Shown: positions 46,128 to 58,239 of the stretch, in pieces
Numbering within the stretch: position 1 is the stretch's first letter
Layout of the letters: every line of letters begins with the position of its first letter
Assembly: GCA_032622095.1 (NCBI GenBank)
Contig: CP136065.1
Span: forward strand, 94,741,343-94,805,342
From: Siphonodentalium dalli
Taxonomy: Eukaryota > Mollusca > Scaphopoda > Gadilida > Siphonodentaliidae
Direction: 5' to 3'
DNA length: 64,000 nucleotides
Position numbers and translations under genes: made by a program
The notes under the pieces: model-generated
Databases searched by the model: none
Seen by the model: the letters and a program-made list of their open reading frames with translations, nothing else
What the model was told of the DNA's origin: nothing

Positions 46128-47214
46128 CAGGGACGTGGCTAGAGGGTCTCCATTGGGGGGGTGTCCACCTTGGGAAATTCCAACCCCCCCCCCCCCCCGT
46201 TGAGTCAGCATCAGACCAACACAAGTTTTTTTTACATAATTCCATTTGCACCACCCCCCTTGTTGCACCTCAGTCAGGCCTAATTTCCTATATATTCACA
46301 AGCCATGGTTCTATATTCCCGGTATGAGAACATTAAGATATTTTAACCTGAAAATTGCCAAAAAAACAACTAGTGGCCTAATTCCAGACAAATGTACACA
46401 GCTACGGATAAGAGACCAGGACAACCATGGTCGGCCCGGTGTGAGAAAATTTTGAAAACTATACAAGAAAATCGCAAATCCTAGCATCTAGACTGGCCTC
46501 AACTGAAACTTTCTTAGTGTTGGAAATTTCAAACCGCATACTCCCCCTCAGGTTGAAAAATTCTTCAACTGATGACAATTTCTGTCCACAAGTTTGACCA
46601 AATGTAGTAAAATATTGTTTTGCTAAACTAATTAGCAGTTTTGTATTGGCCATTGGGATGGGGCAATGACACACCGGGCCGACCATGGTTCGGCCCGGTG
46701 TGCGAAAGTGTTGAAATCTGAACAAGAAAATCGCAAAATCCTAACATCTAGACTAACCTCGGGCCTTCCTACTGTTGGAAATTTTAAACCCTACTTAGGT
46801 TGGAAAATTTCCAACTGATGACAATTCCAATGACAATGTTGACCAAATGTATGACAATATTGTTTTCTTAAATTAACTAGAAGTTTTTGACTGGCCACGG
46901 GGGAGGGACCAGGACACAAGCTTTCCAACCTGTCACCCTCCCTAAGGTTGGAAAATTTCCAACTGATGACCATTTCTGTCCAAAGTGTTTACCAAAAATA
47001 GGAACATATGCAAATATTGGTCCAAAAACAATAAATTCCCCTAATAAATTGTTCTATAATCAAACTACAAGAACATTTTCAACCTATTGTTGTGTGATAT
47101 TTCCAACTAATGTTTTGGCAGATATGAAATTTCCAACTGTTGAAAATTTTGACCAAAGTTGGGGGGGGGGGGGGGGGTGAGACACACCCAAACCCCCCTG
47201 TCGCCACGTCTCTG
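46128..47214. mobile_element. hAT-like element, family D, 1087 bp, perfect 8-bp duplication
   Basis: Ends CAGGGACGTGGCTAGAGGG and GTCGCCACGTCTCTG pair, and ACTATATT flanks both sides (46120-46127, 47215-47222). It is in opposite orientation to the 35986-37171 copy, sharing GGGCCGACCATGG hairpins and GTTGGAAATTTCC motifs. A G17 run (47161-47177) lies near one end. No transposase is seen. Confidence 0.9.
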
Positions 47215-47275
47215 ACTATATTACAGTATCGATACCGGGGCTATATAGTGGGATATGTGAAATCAACGTCCATAT

Positions 47276-48036
47276 AAACACCCCAAGAAAAGAAAGTCCC
47301 CCTTAATATATTCGGTAATATTTTATGAGATATTGGATCGATCTTGATGAAACTTTACGCAAATGTTTGGTGGTATCTGAGACCATATTTGGAGGAATAA
47401 AACATATCTCTCTCTCTCTCTCTCGCAACGTCCTGTGAGTAATGTTATGGCCGGCTGAGCACGAATTGATTGGAAGAGAGGTGCTTTTCAAAAGTTGCAA
47501 AACACTGACGTAGAGTGGAGAGTCACTCCAGTGTTCCGGTGTTCACACAAGTTGTTACTGGCTGTAAATGTGATCCAAAATTGACACCGTGAGTCCACGA
47601 TAACATGCATGTCATCGTCGGGACAAAATGCGCCCGCTGCATGCCCAGGCCATTCAGTCCAACTGCATTCCTTTGTAATTACACCTTGAAGTTTCATGCC
47701 GTGAGCAACACAGAGTTATTGAAGTCAGTATCTTGGTAGCCATTTTGTTCAGTACCAACAGATAAGGAAGTTCCAAGCCCGTGCGAGAAGTGGGGGACGA
47801 AGGGACAGCCGATTGACTGTGATCACGCTACCTGTGTTTTGCAACTTTTGAAAAGTGGCCATCTTCCATTCAATTGCTGCTCACTCAGCCATATCTCAAC
47901 TCACAGCACAGTGGTTAGCACACTTGATGTCTCTGGTACCACCAATCATTTGTGGAAAGCTTCATCAAAATCCAAATAAATATCTCCAAAAATATGACAG
48001 AATATATTAGGGGGTACTTTGTTTTTGGAGGTGTTT
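47276..48036. mobile_element. 761-bp long-inverted-repeat element in the minisatellite
   Basis: Left AAACACCCCAAGAAAAGAAA and TTGATGAAACTTTACGC pair with right GCTTCATCAAAATCC and ACTTTGTTTTTGGAGGTGTTT. The flanks are ATAT, present once in intact array units (CATATGGACC). The arms are over 200 bp. Between them a 69-codon minus frame (47488-47697) reads HAAGAFCPDDDMHVIVDSRC; I cannot place it, and it may be a captured or relic fragment. Confidence 0.75.
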
Positions 48037-49604
48037 ATATGGACCGAGACTGGGGCTATATAGTGGGATATATCGCATTAAATGTACATGTGGACCGAGT
48101 CATGGAGCAGTACGCCACCACTATATAGTACAGTATCGAGACTGGGGTTATATAGTGGGTTATGTGGCCTCAAACGTCCATATGGACCGAGACCGGTGCT
48201 ATGTAATGGGATATGTGGCCTCAAGCGTACATATGGACTGAGACCGGGTTTATTTAGTGGGATATGTGGCCTCAAGCGTACATATGGACCGAGACCGGGG
48301 TTATATAGTGGGATATGTGGCCTCAAGCGTACATATGGACCGAAACCGGTGTTATATAGTGGGATATGTGGCCTCAAGCGTACATATAAACCGAGACCGG
48401 GGTTATATACATGTAGTGGGATATGTCGACTGAAACGTATATTTTGACCGAGTCAGGGGCACTATATATAAGGCGCCACTACTGTAGAGTGTCGAGACTG
48501 TGGTTATATAGTGGGATATATCGCCTCAAGCGTTCATATGGAGTCAGGGGCGGTAAGACGCCATCATAGTACAGTATCGTGACCGGGTTATTTAGTGTGA
48601 TATGTCCCATCCAACGTGCATGTGGACCAAGTCAGGGGGCGGTAAGACGCCAACACAGTACAGTATCGAGACCAGTTTATACGTGGCGTCAAACGTACAT
48701 ATGGACCGAGACCGGGGTTATATAGTGGTATATGTCGACTGAAAGGTACATCTGGACCGACTCAGGGGGCAGTATAAGGTGCCACTACAGTACAATATCG
48801 AGACCCCAGGTTATATAGAGGGGTATGTGGCCTCAAACGTACATATGGACCGAGTCATGCAGGGGGCAGTATAAGGCGCCACTACATATACAATGCAGTA
48901 TCGAGACCGGGGTTGTATAGTGGGATATGTCGACTGAAAGGTATTTGTGGACCAAGTCAGGGGCAGTAAATCGCCACTATACAGCACAGTATCGAGACCG
49001 GGGTTATATAGTTGGATATATCGACTGGTAGGTAGATGTGGACCGAGTCACGTGGCAGTAAAGCGCCACTATACAGCACAGTATCGAGACCGGGGTTATA
49101 TAGTGGGATATGTCTACAGAAAGGTACACGTGGACCGATTCAGCGGGCAATCAAAATATCAACGGCTCGGTCATTTCCGCTTTCGCGTGGACATAACGTT
49201 ATCTCCACGTGGAAGCGGAAATGGCGGAACTGTTGAGATTGCGGTCAATAAGGCGCCAAACAATGAGTAGGCATACAGTACAAGTGTATCAAGATCGGTT
49301 TTTATATAAAGAGGAACTATCGCCTTATACGAACATGTGGAGTTGTGGACCCGAGATAGGGAACGTTATTTTTGGCGTCAAACTTGTCAATGTCGCCGAG
49401 TAGGTGACAGTGCAACCCACACGAGTATCAAGATAGTGTTTCCGTACATACATGCATGGGGGAATTAACGTCGCCTGAAACAAATATATGGACCGAGTCA
49501 GGGCGAAAGGGGCGACATTGTGAACATGCGGAGTCACCGGGTTTGTAGGTATGGAGGAAATGTCGCATCGGACATACACGTGGACAGAGTTGTGGCGCCA
49601 TACA

Positions 49605-50520
49605 TGTCAAATCAAATCAAATTTAATATCGGAACGAGTCTGACCGACTCTTAGTAGTTGGGGATATACAGTACACGTGTATCAAGACCGATCGAGACCT
49701 CTCAAGCAATTGTAAAATGCACCATCGTGTTTTTTGTCTGTTTAAACATATCCTATTACCAGAGGGTTCGGGGCACATCTTACATCCACCCTATCCTATC
49801 AACTTTTCGACAAATACAAATTGACGGCAAACATAACATATATACAGGGTGATATGTGGTGTGTTTGTGTTTGTTGCCAGTCCTATCCTTCCGTGCTGCC
49901 AGTCCTATAGCCTTTCCCTGATTGGGTTCGCCCACCCACTTAATTGGAATGGTCCATTCTTAATCGTAGGAACATTCAGGTACACTAAGCAAAATAACAG
50001 CACAGCACAATAAGTCTGGCGCAATCAGCGCAATCGAAAATAATATATATATTGAACAACTGAAACATGGCACCTTGGGAGACAGATTGCACGTGGGTCA
50101 CAGCTCTTGGTCAATGTGTATATACGTGTAGACAAGTCAGGAGTACGGATGATTGCGAAACATGAATTAAGAGATCACAAGGGAAATTAACAGCACTAAT
50201 TACGGATGGACAGGCGCGGCGCGTCACGGGATCAGTAAATTACCTCGGCTGATAACAATCAACCCTGTAACAGAACAAACGCTGAACCAATGGCGGATTA
50301 GTTCACAATTCAATGTCGGAGATGTTAGGTGTCTTTACAAAAATTTTCCATGATTTTGGAGACCGAAAGAGAATCAACCAATGCCATACGTGTTTGTTTC
50401 TTATTGGGGTTAAACGTCGGTTCAGCTGCTATAATTATTATATAGGCCATATCACGACGAGACAACGTTCAACTGATGCAGATCTTGTGCGTACATGGTG
50501 AGTGAGCTTCGCTACACTGA
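49605..50520. other. Unassigned DNA
   Basis: Nothing recognised apart from short AT repeats. Confidence 0.4.
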
Positions 50521-50524
50521 GAAA

Positions 50525-50650
50525 AAAATCGAGTCAATATGACTAACTTATGGTAAGTCACAAGCATTTGGAGTCACTTTGACTAACCTCCACCTTTCAG
50601 CGAGTCACTACGACTAACTCTGGTGTTAGTCAGAGTGACTAAGTTACCCA
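50525..50650. repeat. Short inverted repeats of TGACTAA / TTAGTCA
   Basis: GAGTCAATATGACTAAC, GAGTCACTTTGACTAAC and GAGTCACTACGACTAAC repeat, with complement TTAGTCAGAGTGACTAA at the end. Confidence 0.65.
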
Positions 50651-50844
50651 AATAATAACTTTAATTGCAAGACTGCCTTAAATTATGCTTAATATTCATT
50701 GCTAAATATTCAATTTCAATTGCATCGCAGTTTTATTGGATCTATAATTGAACAAGAGATGGACTGTCGTCCGGTGCATCCCCCCTTGTGTCATACCGCC
50801 TAGTGTGGGCATATCAATATCTTATGACTGCTATACTCAAGACA

Positions 50845-51450
50845 GATGGACCCACAAATCAGCATTTTCATATAAACAAAGATGAATAACTATAGAACAA
50901 AAAACCAAAACAAAACAGTTGAATGTGCCATTAAATGTCCTCATAGTGGTGAACATCCATACAAAATTTCATTGAGATCCGAGCATTACTGTTCAAGTTA
51001 TGACCCGAACAGACATCAGATGGACCAAACAGCCAACATTTCCAGATAAGCAAAGATGAATAACTCTAGAATGGAAAAGCGGAACAGAACAATGGAACCC
51101 TCTATTTAATGTCCTCATAGTTGTAAACATCCATAACAAATTGCATTGAGATCCCAGCACAACTGTTGAAGTTACAACATGAACAGACACCAGACGGACC
51201 AAAAAACCAACATTTCCAGATAAACAAAGATGAATAACTCTAGAATGGAAAATCCGAACAAAACGATGGAACCCTCTATTTAATGTCATCATAGTAGTGA
51301 ACATCCATACCTAATTTCATTGAGATCCGAGCACTAATGTTCAAGTTATGACATGAACAGACATCAGACGGACGCACGGACGGACGGACGGACGCACGGA
51401 CGGACAGGTGCAAAACAGTATACCCCCCTTTTTTATTTAAAAAGGGGTAT
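50845..51450. repeat. ~172-bp tandem repeat (3 copies) ending in GGAC run and hairpin
   Basis: Units begin AGATGGACC / AGACGGACC near 50847, 51018 and 51190 and contain AAAGATGAATAACTCTAGAA and CATTGAGATCC. The array closes with (GGAC)n at 51371-51405, then GTATACCCCCC and AAAAAAGGGGTATAC, which form a hairpin. This looks like a dispersed repeat unit of marine invertebrates. Confidence 0.8.
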
Positions 51451-51454
51451 ACTA

Positions 51455-52865
51455 AATGTGACGGGAGGCTAAAATGTATCTTTCCTACGTTAATTAGTTT
51501 TATTACACCCCAAATACGACAAAATATACATACTGCCGCGCCCATTGGCTTCTCTAATGACAAAATATTTATAATTAACGAACACGTATAACTTGTGGGT
51601 TTTGCTTGGTACAGGGACGACTAAAAAAGCTCACACTTATTGTCGATCCTTTTCCAACCAAATTTATCTGTATATATACGTATTATTAATTTATTATATG
51701 GAAATGGAACAGAGTGAAATTCATTTACTATACTTGAAAACATGTTTATACAACATTTGTAAATTCACATGTTATGAATTGTGTAGGAAAATAAACTAAC
51801 AAAATGTGTGCCTCTGGTGGGAGTTCCTGCCAAATCCACGCTTATGCTCATTAGTGTAAATGTTTATAGCAGCACAGCAAAACAAGCCGAGTCCTGATTC
51901 AAACAAATCGTGTTACTTGTTTTCGACAAACCCACGCTCATTCTCATGGGGAAAATGTTTATAGCTATGCAACAAAACAAGGTGATTTCAGATTCGCATA
52001 GAGGAATCTCGAGATGAGGTTGACTATAGAGCTGAGAATCTCGAGATGAACTTGACTATACAGAGGATCGGTGTGGATGGGAATCGCTATCATTTATCAG
52101 TCGATATTGCTCGCATCTCCATGTAATTATACCGGATCGATTTGTTTGTTCAGATCCGTCTAATCCGGAGGATACAAATGGATATGCTGCTCAATGCGAG
52201 CCATGATCCCCGCGAGGGTCGATGTTAGGGACAAATCCCCTGGTCTGGGAACGCGGTGTGACACAAACACAAATTGGCCGGACCCACGCGTATTTGGTGT
52301 AAACGCGTATTTATTATCAAATAATCTTATATATATATCTGCGAATGTATGTCTGTATGTACGTCTGTCTATAGAAATTAACGGGGGACCACCAAGAAGG
52401 CTACCAAGGGGTTTAACAGAAGTACTGTTTTACGAGGAAAACAATGGTATAGGTTCAAAATTATAAAGTGATGCTGTCCGGAGTCAGGGATGGAAAAGGG
52501 AATCAAATGTTTTTGTCGCCGATTTCCACATAACGTACACATAGCTATCTCCATGAATCTCAATATGCGTTTTAACGATACACAAGTGGCGCCGTCATAG
52601 TCAGGAATGGGAGTTGGGGAGAGCGCCAAAAATGCTCAAAATCAATATTTTTGTTTTCCACCGCCGGACTTCATCTCCGTGATATAGAGAAGGATATACC
52701 GTTATTTATTTTATGATCTAATGTCGAATGGTGGCCACAAATTGATTTTCCAACAAATGTGAACCAATGAATCGGATGTGTTATGTTGAACTGTCATGGT
52801 ACATTCCTTCGAAATTCTTGATCTGCCATTCCGGAAACATGCCAATGCACTTCCTCCGAAATTGA
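51455..52865. other. Unassigned DNA
   Basis: A duplicated AATCTCGAGATGA (52006 and 52037) and AT microsatellites only. Confidence 0.4.
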
Positions 52866-52869
52866 TCTG

Positions 52870-53530
52870 TGATCATACGATTACTGGTACTGGCGTATAT
52901 ATATATGTCAGAGTTATATATGGAGGCAATGACTCAGTATGAGTGTTCATTGCTTCACATTTGCTTAACTCAGTGAGCGTGAACAAGGCGCGGGTTCGAA
53001 CCCCGGCATGAATGAAAATCGGGACCGATTTTCAAGCTTGATTTGGTTTGAGGGACATCTCAATGTACCATTCCGATCGACACATGGCCATTTCGATATG
53101 AAATGAGAATTTGTTCACGCTCACTGAGTTAAAGACATATTATGGACTTATTCGGGTTCGTGAAACTGGTAAGTTAGTATTCACCGAAAATCTCAAGCAT
53201 ATCGCCCGTAACAACCCAAAGAAAACACCCTTTGAACTATGCTCAATTGTAAATATTTACCTCTCGGTTCGGGGCGTTACTACCGGCGATAAATTAACGA
53301 AAACGATTTCTCCACCGAGAGTCGCTACATTTAATTAGTATATAAGAATTATTGTGTGTCATGTCAATTTATATAATATATTTGTATAATATAACAACTT
53401 TTAGCAACATTATTCTACATTTCTATTTGATCATCCTGTCGGAGTGTTTCACATCACTTTAAGCAAATATGAAGCAACGAACACTCATACTGAGTCCGTG
53501 CCTCCATAACCCTGATATATATATACGCCA
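52870..53530. mobile_element. Foldback composite containing repeats F and G and a tRNA-like B box
   Basis: ACTGGCGTATATATATATGT...GACTCAGTATGAGTGTTCATTG at the left pairs with CGAACACTCATACTGAGTCC...ATATATATACGCCAGT at the right. An inner pair is CTCAGTGAGCGTGAACAA / TTGTTCACGCTCACTGAG (52971, 53111). GGTTCGAACCC at 52993-53003 is a perfect tRNA T-loop sequence. Repeat G occupies 53235-53465. Confidence 0.6.
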
Positions 53531-53534
53531 GTAT

Positions 53535-54940
53535 ACCAGTATTCGTATCGTCACAGATGCAATTTCGGAGAATGGCAGATAGTGGGTTCGAACCCATGTT
53601 GGCAGTGGTCAGGCCATCGTTGCAGGGGACTGAACTCTACCTTGCAGTTTGGTATAACATGTACTGCTTTGTGTAGTTCGCGGAGTATTAATATAAGCAC
53701 ACGTACATACAAGTACGGGCATATCGATAACATGCAGTTTTGATGATTGGTATGAAAAAAGTTATCTAAGCGTCTTGAACAATTTACTATAGGCAGCAAT
53801 CACTCACTATATTCCGGGACTGGCATATAGCTTGTTAAGATAATGCTGTTTATCTTATCTCAAAGCTTTTATGCAATGGTTTAGTCTAGTGGAATGCAAT
53901 CAAATGCAAAAAGAAAATCTTAGGAATATATGGGTCTAATATATATCTACGATGTGGGTTGTGAGTGCTGCCTCACAAAATTAAAAGATGGAAATGTCAT
54001 GTCTGAGTCTGAATCAACTGCAGCTGTGCATTTAAGATTAACAATAGGTTGAGATTGTTCTGGTTGTTCAACTTTCAACCAATATAGATCGTAAACTATT
54101 TGGTTTTTTTTTACCATGCTGGATAGTCCAGTCGTTGAAGGCGAAAACAAGTTACCTGCCCGGACAAATTTGTAACAAGCTAAATTTGGTATCGTTGGAA
54201 AAAGGAGAACTTCGTATATAACATATCCAAAATCCGCTAAAATCCGCTTTGGCCTTTGGGGTAAATTTTCTACAGCGCCCTGAATGGGGATTGGGTCAGA
54301 TGTAGATTATGAAGGTAATCATACGATCTGTTGTGGCATAGGCATTACACATGTATACCAGTATGTGTGAAATTAAAGCACGGGAGCGAAATGGCTGTCA
54401 AAGTGGCCGCAACTCCAAGATATGTCACGACGAAATCATTGTGGATGACCACATAGGAGTCAAAATACGAACAGGTAATATACAAGTCTGTTGTTAAGTA
54501 TCTTTAAAGGTACACAGAATATTAAAACAGATCCATCTGAAGAATTTATCGGTCACTGCAACGCAAGTCAAACCTAATAGTTTACGTCTTAAATTTCCGG
54601 TTTTCTGCTTGTCCAACATCCATCTGTCGGGCCAAATAGAATCATTTTGGGCATGCAACACACAAAGTAATGTTTCGCCACACAGCTTCATTCGGCATTG
54701 TGATTAATTATTGAATGTAACACAGTAACTAGTGTGCACACCCTTGTTGTATAAAGACTAGTTACATTTCTGGAATGTTGTACACTCTCCGTAATAATAT
54801 ACAATACACATATATCCCACTGCATATCATACTGTAAAGAAACACCCATCCCTTCAATAGATTAGCGCCATATCTCACCAACTCAAAGAGACAGTACATT
54901 TTACAGTTTATGTAAGACTATAGTTATCACGCTGCTACCA
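53535..54940. other. Mostly unassigned DNA with a relic of the 4.5-kb element
   Basis: A second GGTTCGAACCC is at 53585-53595. At 54185-54290, ACATATCCAAAATCCGCTAA and GGGGTAAATTTTCTACAGC match the arm of the 6158-10663 element. No exon was found. Confidence 0.45.
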
Positions 54941-54948
54941 AAGTGAAA

Positions 54949-55340
54949 CCCTTTACCCAACAGAACGGCCCTGTGCCAATGCATTCTCTTATATGTGCGA
55001 GTCGACCATAGGTCGCCTCGCATATATAAGAGAATGCATTGGCTTAACACATTAAAAATTATAAAATTGTTAAAGAATATAAGAAAAAATGGTAAAAAGT
55101 GTTAAAAAAAGATTTTGTTTAGGCCAATGCATTCTCTTATATATGCGAGGCGACCTATGGTCGACTCGCATATATAAGAGAATGCATTGGCACAGGGCAT
55201 AACTGTAACCATCACAATGTGGTCAATGAGCCGGTTCCAATGATATCCATATTTGTATGGTTTTATTGAGACAGACCCAAGATAATTTAGGCTGTTGCAG
55301 CTTTATTTGGCCGTTTTTGGCCGGTTTGTTGGGTAAAGGG
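54949..55340. mobile_element. piggyBac-type MITE, 392 bp, copy of the 59.2-kb element
   Basis: Ends CCCTTTACCCAACAGAACG and TTTGTTGGGTAAAGGG. TTAA follows at 55341-55344, while the left flank is GAAA. Two perfect inner hairpins of AATGCATTCTCTTATA / TATAAGAGAATGCATT with GTCGACCATAGGTCG centres. The sequence is nearly the same as 59238-59628. Confidence 0.85.
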
Positions 55341-55344
55341 TTAA

Positions 55345-56400
55345 ACCCGTTTATTAGTCGACAATTTTGTTCAAATTACTTCATTCGCCACTTTACAAAG
55401 AGAATATACTACCACGCCATGCACAATATTAGTTTTCTGTTTGGAAATATCTTACAAATACCACCCACGTAAGTGTGCTAAATATCAGGTGATCATCGCT
55501 TAAAGCTGTTATTTCAGCATTGAATATATTCACGTAATGTTGCTATTTGTGGTTTTGTGTATAACAACTATATGTAACATACATTAGGGAGAAGGGGTAA
55601 ACGCAGTGATGTGGTTGAAGAAATCGCGTATATGTGGCTGTGGTGAATATAACCAAATATAATTTCCAGCTATAAATACAGTCTCTGCCACATATAGTAT
55701 GTAAACACTATATTGGTCAAGTTTAGAATTTATTGAAGGTAGTCTATGGTACTCCTTTGTGCTTTGATAAATTGCGTTTATAATATACCACCATACATTC
55801 TTGTGATAAAAGCGAAATATTCATGTTTCATCACTTGATCGGAGGAAGTTGTGGCTACTATTTTGAGACATGTGCAATAGGATCTTTACATTTTACCCAG
55901 TAATATATGCATATCTCTCATATTGTTCTATAGCAGTACATTTTAAAGGTTTGATGTTGTAGATATCAAAATAAATGATGATCGGTCACATTCGTGAGAC
56001 TGCTCTGACTACATATATTTCTGCTTCTAGAAAATGTCGCAGAATCAATACATTCCTATTAACTCGCATTTAACTGTTTATTTACACATTTAATCACACG
56101 ATTCAAAATAAAAAGTACATTTCTGATCAAAAGTTTCTCTTATAATCTGTAATAATTATTCGTCGAATAATTCGAGAGTGTGATGACTCTTATATGACTA
56201 GCTATTAAATTTTAAACAAAATGTAAATTTCATTCGGGTTTGTTCAATTTGTCGGCCAGTTTGGGACAAATATTCTACAAATATGGTTTACGGCTAAGCA
56301 TTGTTTGTCGATATTTAAATTTATTACGAATTTGGCATTAATTGATGCACCTACCGAGGAAATTTAGCAAATTCCGATACCAACAGCCATTTTATACGCC
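55345..56400. other. Unassigned DNA
   Basis: No repeat end, array or exon recognised. Confidence 0.45.
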
Positions 56401-56403
56401 ATA

Positions 56404-56935
56404 TTGAATGGATGCGCACACACGTATCACAGTAGCGATGGCATAGTAGGCGTGACAATTAATTATGGTGCAATTTTGGTGACAATTGGTCGTCATATTC
56501 CTGTGCCATAGAGAGACATGTCGCCCGCCGCACATTCACACAATGAGTCTTTTCCAAGCTCTATCAGCGTCGAGATCGACATCTCAATGATTTATCAAAC
56601 CGAATGTCTTATCGCTGTTGATCGTTACTCAACACGCAATGTTATATTTTTAATGCAAACACACAAGACAATTCTGGACGATCGGTCGTGCAATTTTATG
56701 TATCGTAGAGAATATATACAATGTGGCTAAACGTAATGATTAGAGATCAACCTTGGTGAAACTCAATGGGTTAATTGGTCAGTCGACTCACTGTGCGAAT
56801 ATGCGGCGCGCGACACGACTCCCTATGGCATATAAATTATGTTGACCAATTGTCACCAAACTCTACCATAATTAATTTTCACACCTACTATGCCATCGCT
56901 ACTGTGGTACGTGTGTCCACAGCCAATGGAAAATT
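56404..56935. mobile_element. ~530-bp foldback element
   Basis: TGGATGCGCACACACGTATC, CGATGGCATAGTAGG and TTTTGGTGACAATTGG pair with CCAATTGTCACCAAA, CCTACTATGCCATCG and ACGTGTGTCCACAGCCA. A 70-codon plus frame lies between the arms without recognisable motif. Confidence 0.75.
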
Positions 56936-56939
56936 GTGT

Positions 56940-57020
56940 TAGTCCCCAAATTCTGCCCGACAAAATGACACCGAAACCTGTTTGCTACGAATTTTGTCGG
57001 GTCAAACCCTTCAACGACTT
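56940..57020. mobile_element. Relic of the 4.5-kb foldback element arm
   Basis: CCCCAAATTCTGCCCGACAA then AATGACACCGAAACC matches the subterminal arm at 10160-10200. Confidence 0.5.
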
Positions 57021-57339
57021 GACTACTAGATTCGTGTGTAGTCAAACTTTCTGATTGAAATGATAATGTAATAGAACATTTCTACATAGCGCTTATCCAA
57101 AGCTCAAAGCGTTGGTAGATTAACGGCTGAGTTAGAGTCACGTACTCCTAGATGTTCTCCGATTGGGCTGCACCCCTGAGCAACAGGCAAGGGTTTCGGT
57201 TGTTGGAAATTAGTTTACGACACACCCTCGATTTGAATGTTCCGACTGCAGCCTCGGGTTTTCAAAAGTTTTCTGTTGATATGATTTCTTCCGAACATCC
57301 CTCAACAAATGGTCCGAAAGTTCCAATTATCAGCTAATC

Positions 57340-57855
57340 ATTTCGACTTACTCAAGACCGCAAAAAATGACAATTTGTGAAAATTAACAGTACATTTTCT
57401 CAACTGCACCGATTTGTTCGGCAGCGTATTAGGGCCAACGTGATTTATTATACTAAACTGTTTAAACAGGTTTGTAAACTGGCTGTATCCCTCCTCTGAA
57501 ATTTTTTTGAAATGCGGCTTCAATTACCGGAATCGATTTAATTGCCCCCAAAAAATGCTAACCACAGTCATCTATAGTGTAAAATTTCCCAAAACCTGTT
57601 ATTTATCAATATTTTGTTCAACGACATTTGTCAGGTTTGTCAATTATCTAACGCTCAAAGCCACTTGAATTTAGAGTTATCCATCTTCATATGCAATTTA
57701 GTCCGAGACCGTCGGCTCGTCGACTTTTTGCCAGACCAGCAAAAAGTACTCACTCTGAGCTTTGATGGGTGGGTTCCTCGACTCGAATCAAATATTTGTT
57801 ACCCCCGAAGCAAAAGAAATAGTAATTTGGGAGCGTTAATTCGGATCATGGATCT
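57340..57855. mobile_element. Foldback element, family H, copy 3 (reverse orientation)
   Basis: AAAACCTGTTATTTATCAAT and TTTGATGGGTGGGTTCCTCG, ACTCGAATCAAATATTTG correspond to the reverse complement of the 38.5-kb copy. The ends are degraded. Confidence 0.6.
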
Positions 57856-57859
57856 TTAA

Positions 57860-58094
57860 CCCTTTGAGTGCCAGGTCGATTTTTGTATCAACCCATATAC
57901 CCTGTGCCAATGCATTCTCTTATATATGCGAGTCGACCATAGGTCGCCTCGCATATATAAGAGAATGCATTGGCCTAAATTTTTTTATTTTTTTTTACAA
58001 TTTTTTACAATTTTAATAATTGATTCTTATATTCTTTAACAGACTTATTTTGTAGGTTTAGGGCCGATTAGATCGGCCCCTGGCACTCAAAGGG
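57860..58094. mobile_element. piggyBac-type MITE, 235 bp, TTAA on both sides
   Basis: TTAA at 57856-57859 and 58095-58098; ends CCCTTTGAGTGCCAGG and CCTGGCACTCAAAGGG are perfect complements. It contains one GCATTCTCTTATATATGCGA hairpin of family C. Confidence 0.88.
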
Positions 58095-58239
58095 TTAAAC
58101 AGTTTATCTAAACAGTTTATCTAAACTGTTTAAACAGTTATTACTAAACTGTTTAACCGTTTAGGATACTAAATCAAGTTGACGCTAATACGCTGTCGAA
58201 TATTTGGCACCGGCTATAGCAGCATAATTATATAGCAGG

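Larger units (their letters stand above)
45770..49600. repeat. Compound minisatellite broken by two transposons
   Basis: A 51-bp unit (ATATGGACCGAGACCGGGGT, TATATAGTGGGATATGTGGC, CTCAAGCGTAC) alternates with longer units that add GTCAGGGGCAGTATAAGGCG and CCACTATACAGTACAGTATC. Perfectly regular 51-bp copies lie at 48181-48390. Units become diverged after about 49200. Because 51 is a multiple of 3, open frames of 121 and 99 codons run on both strands; they are not genes. Elements at 46128-47214 and 47276-48036 are inserted in it. Confidence 0.88.

Noticed and set aside
48078-48447. 121- and 99-codon frames on opposite strands
   Set aside because: Created by regular 51-bp units, a multiple of three.
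52960-53005. Possible tRNA gene (GGTTCGAACCC at 52993 and 53585)
   Set aside because: A-box-like and T-loop sequences are only about 12 bases apart at the first site, leaving no room for an anticodon arm, and no acceptor stem pairs. At most a tRNA-like SINE trace.
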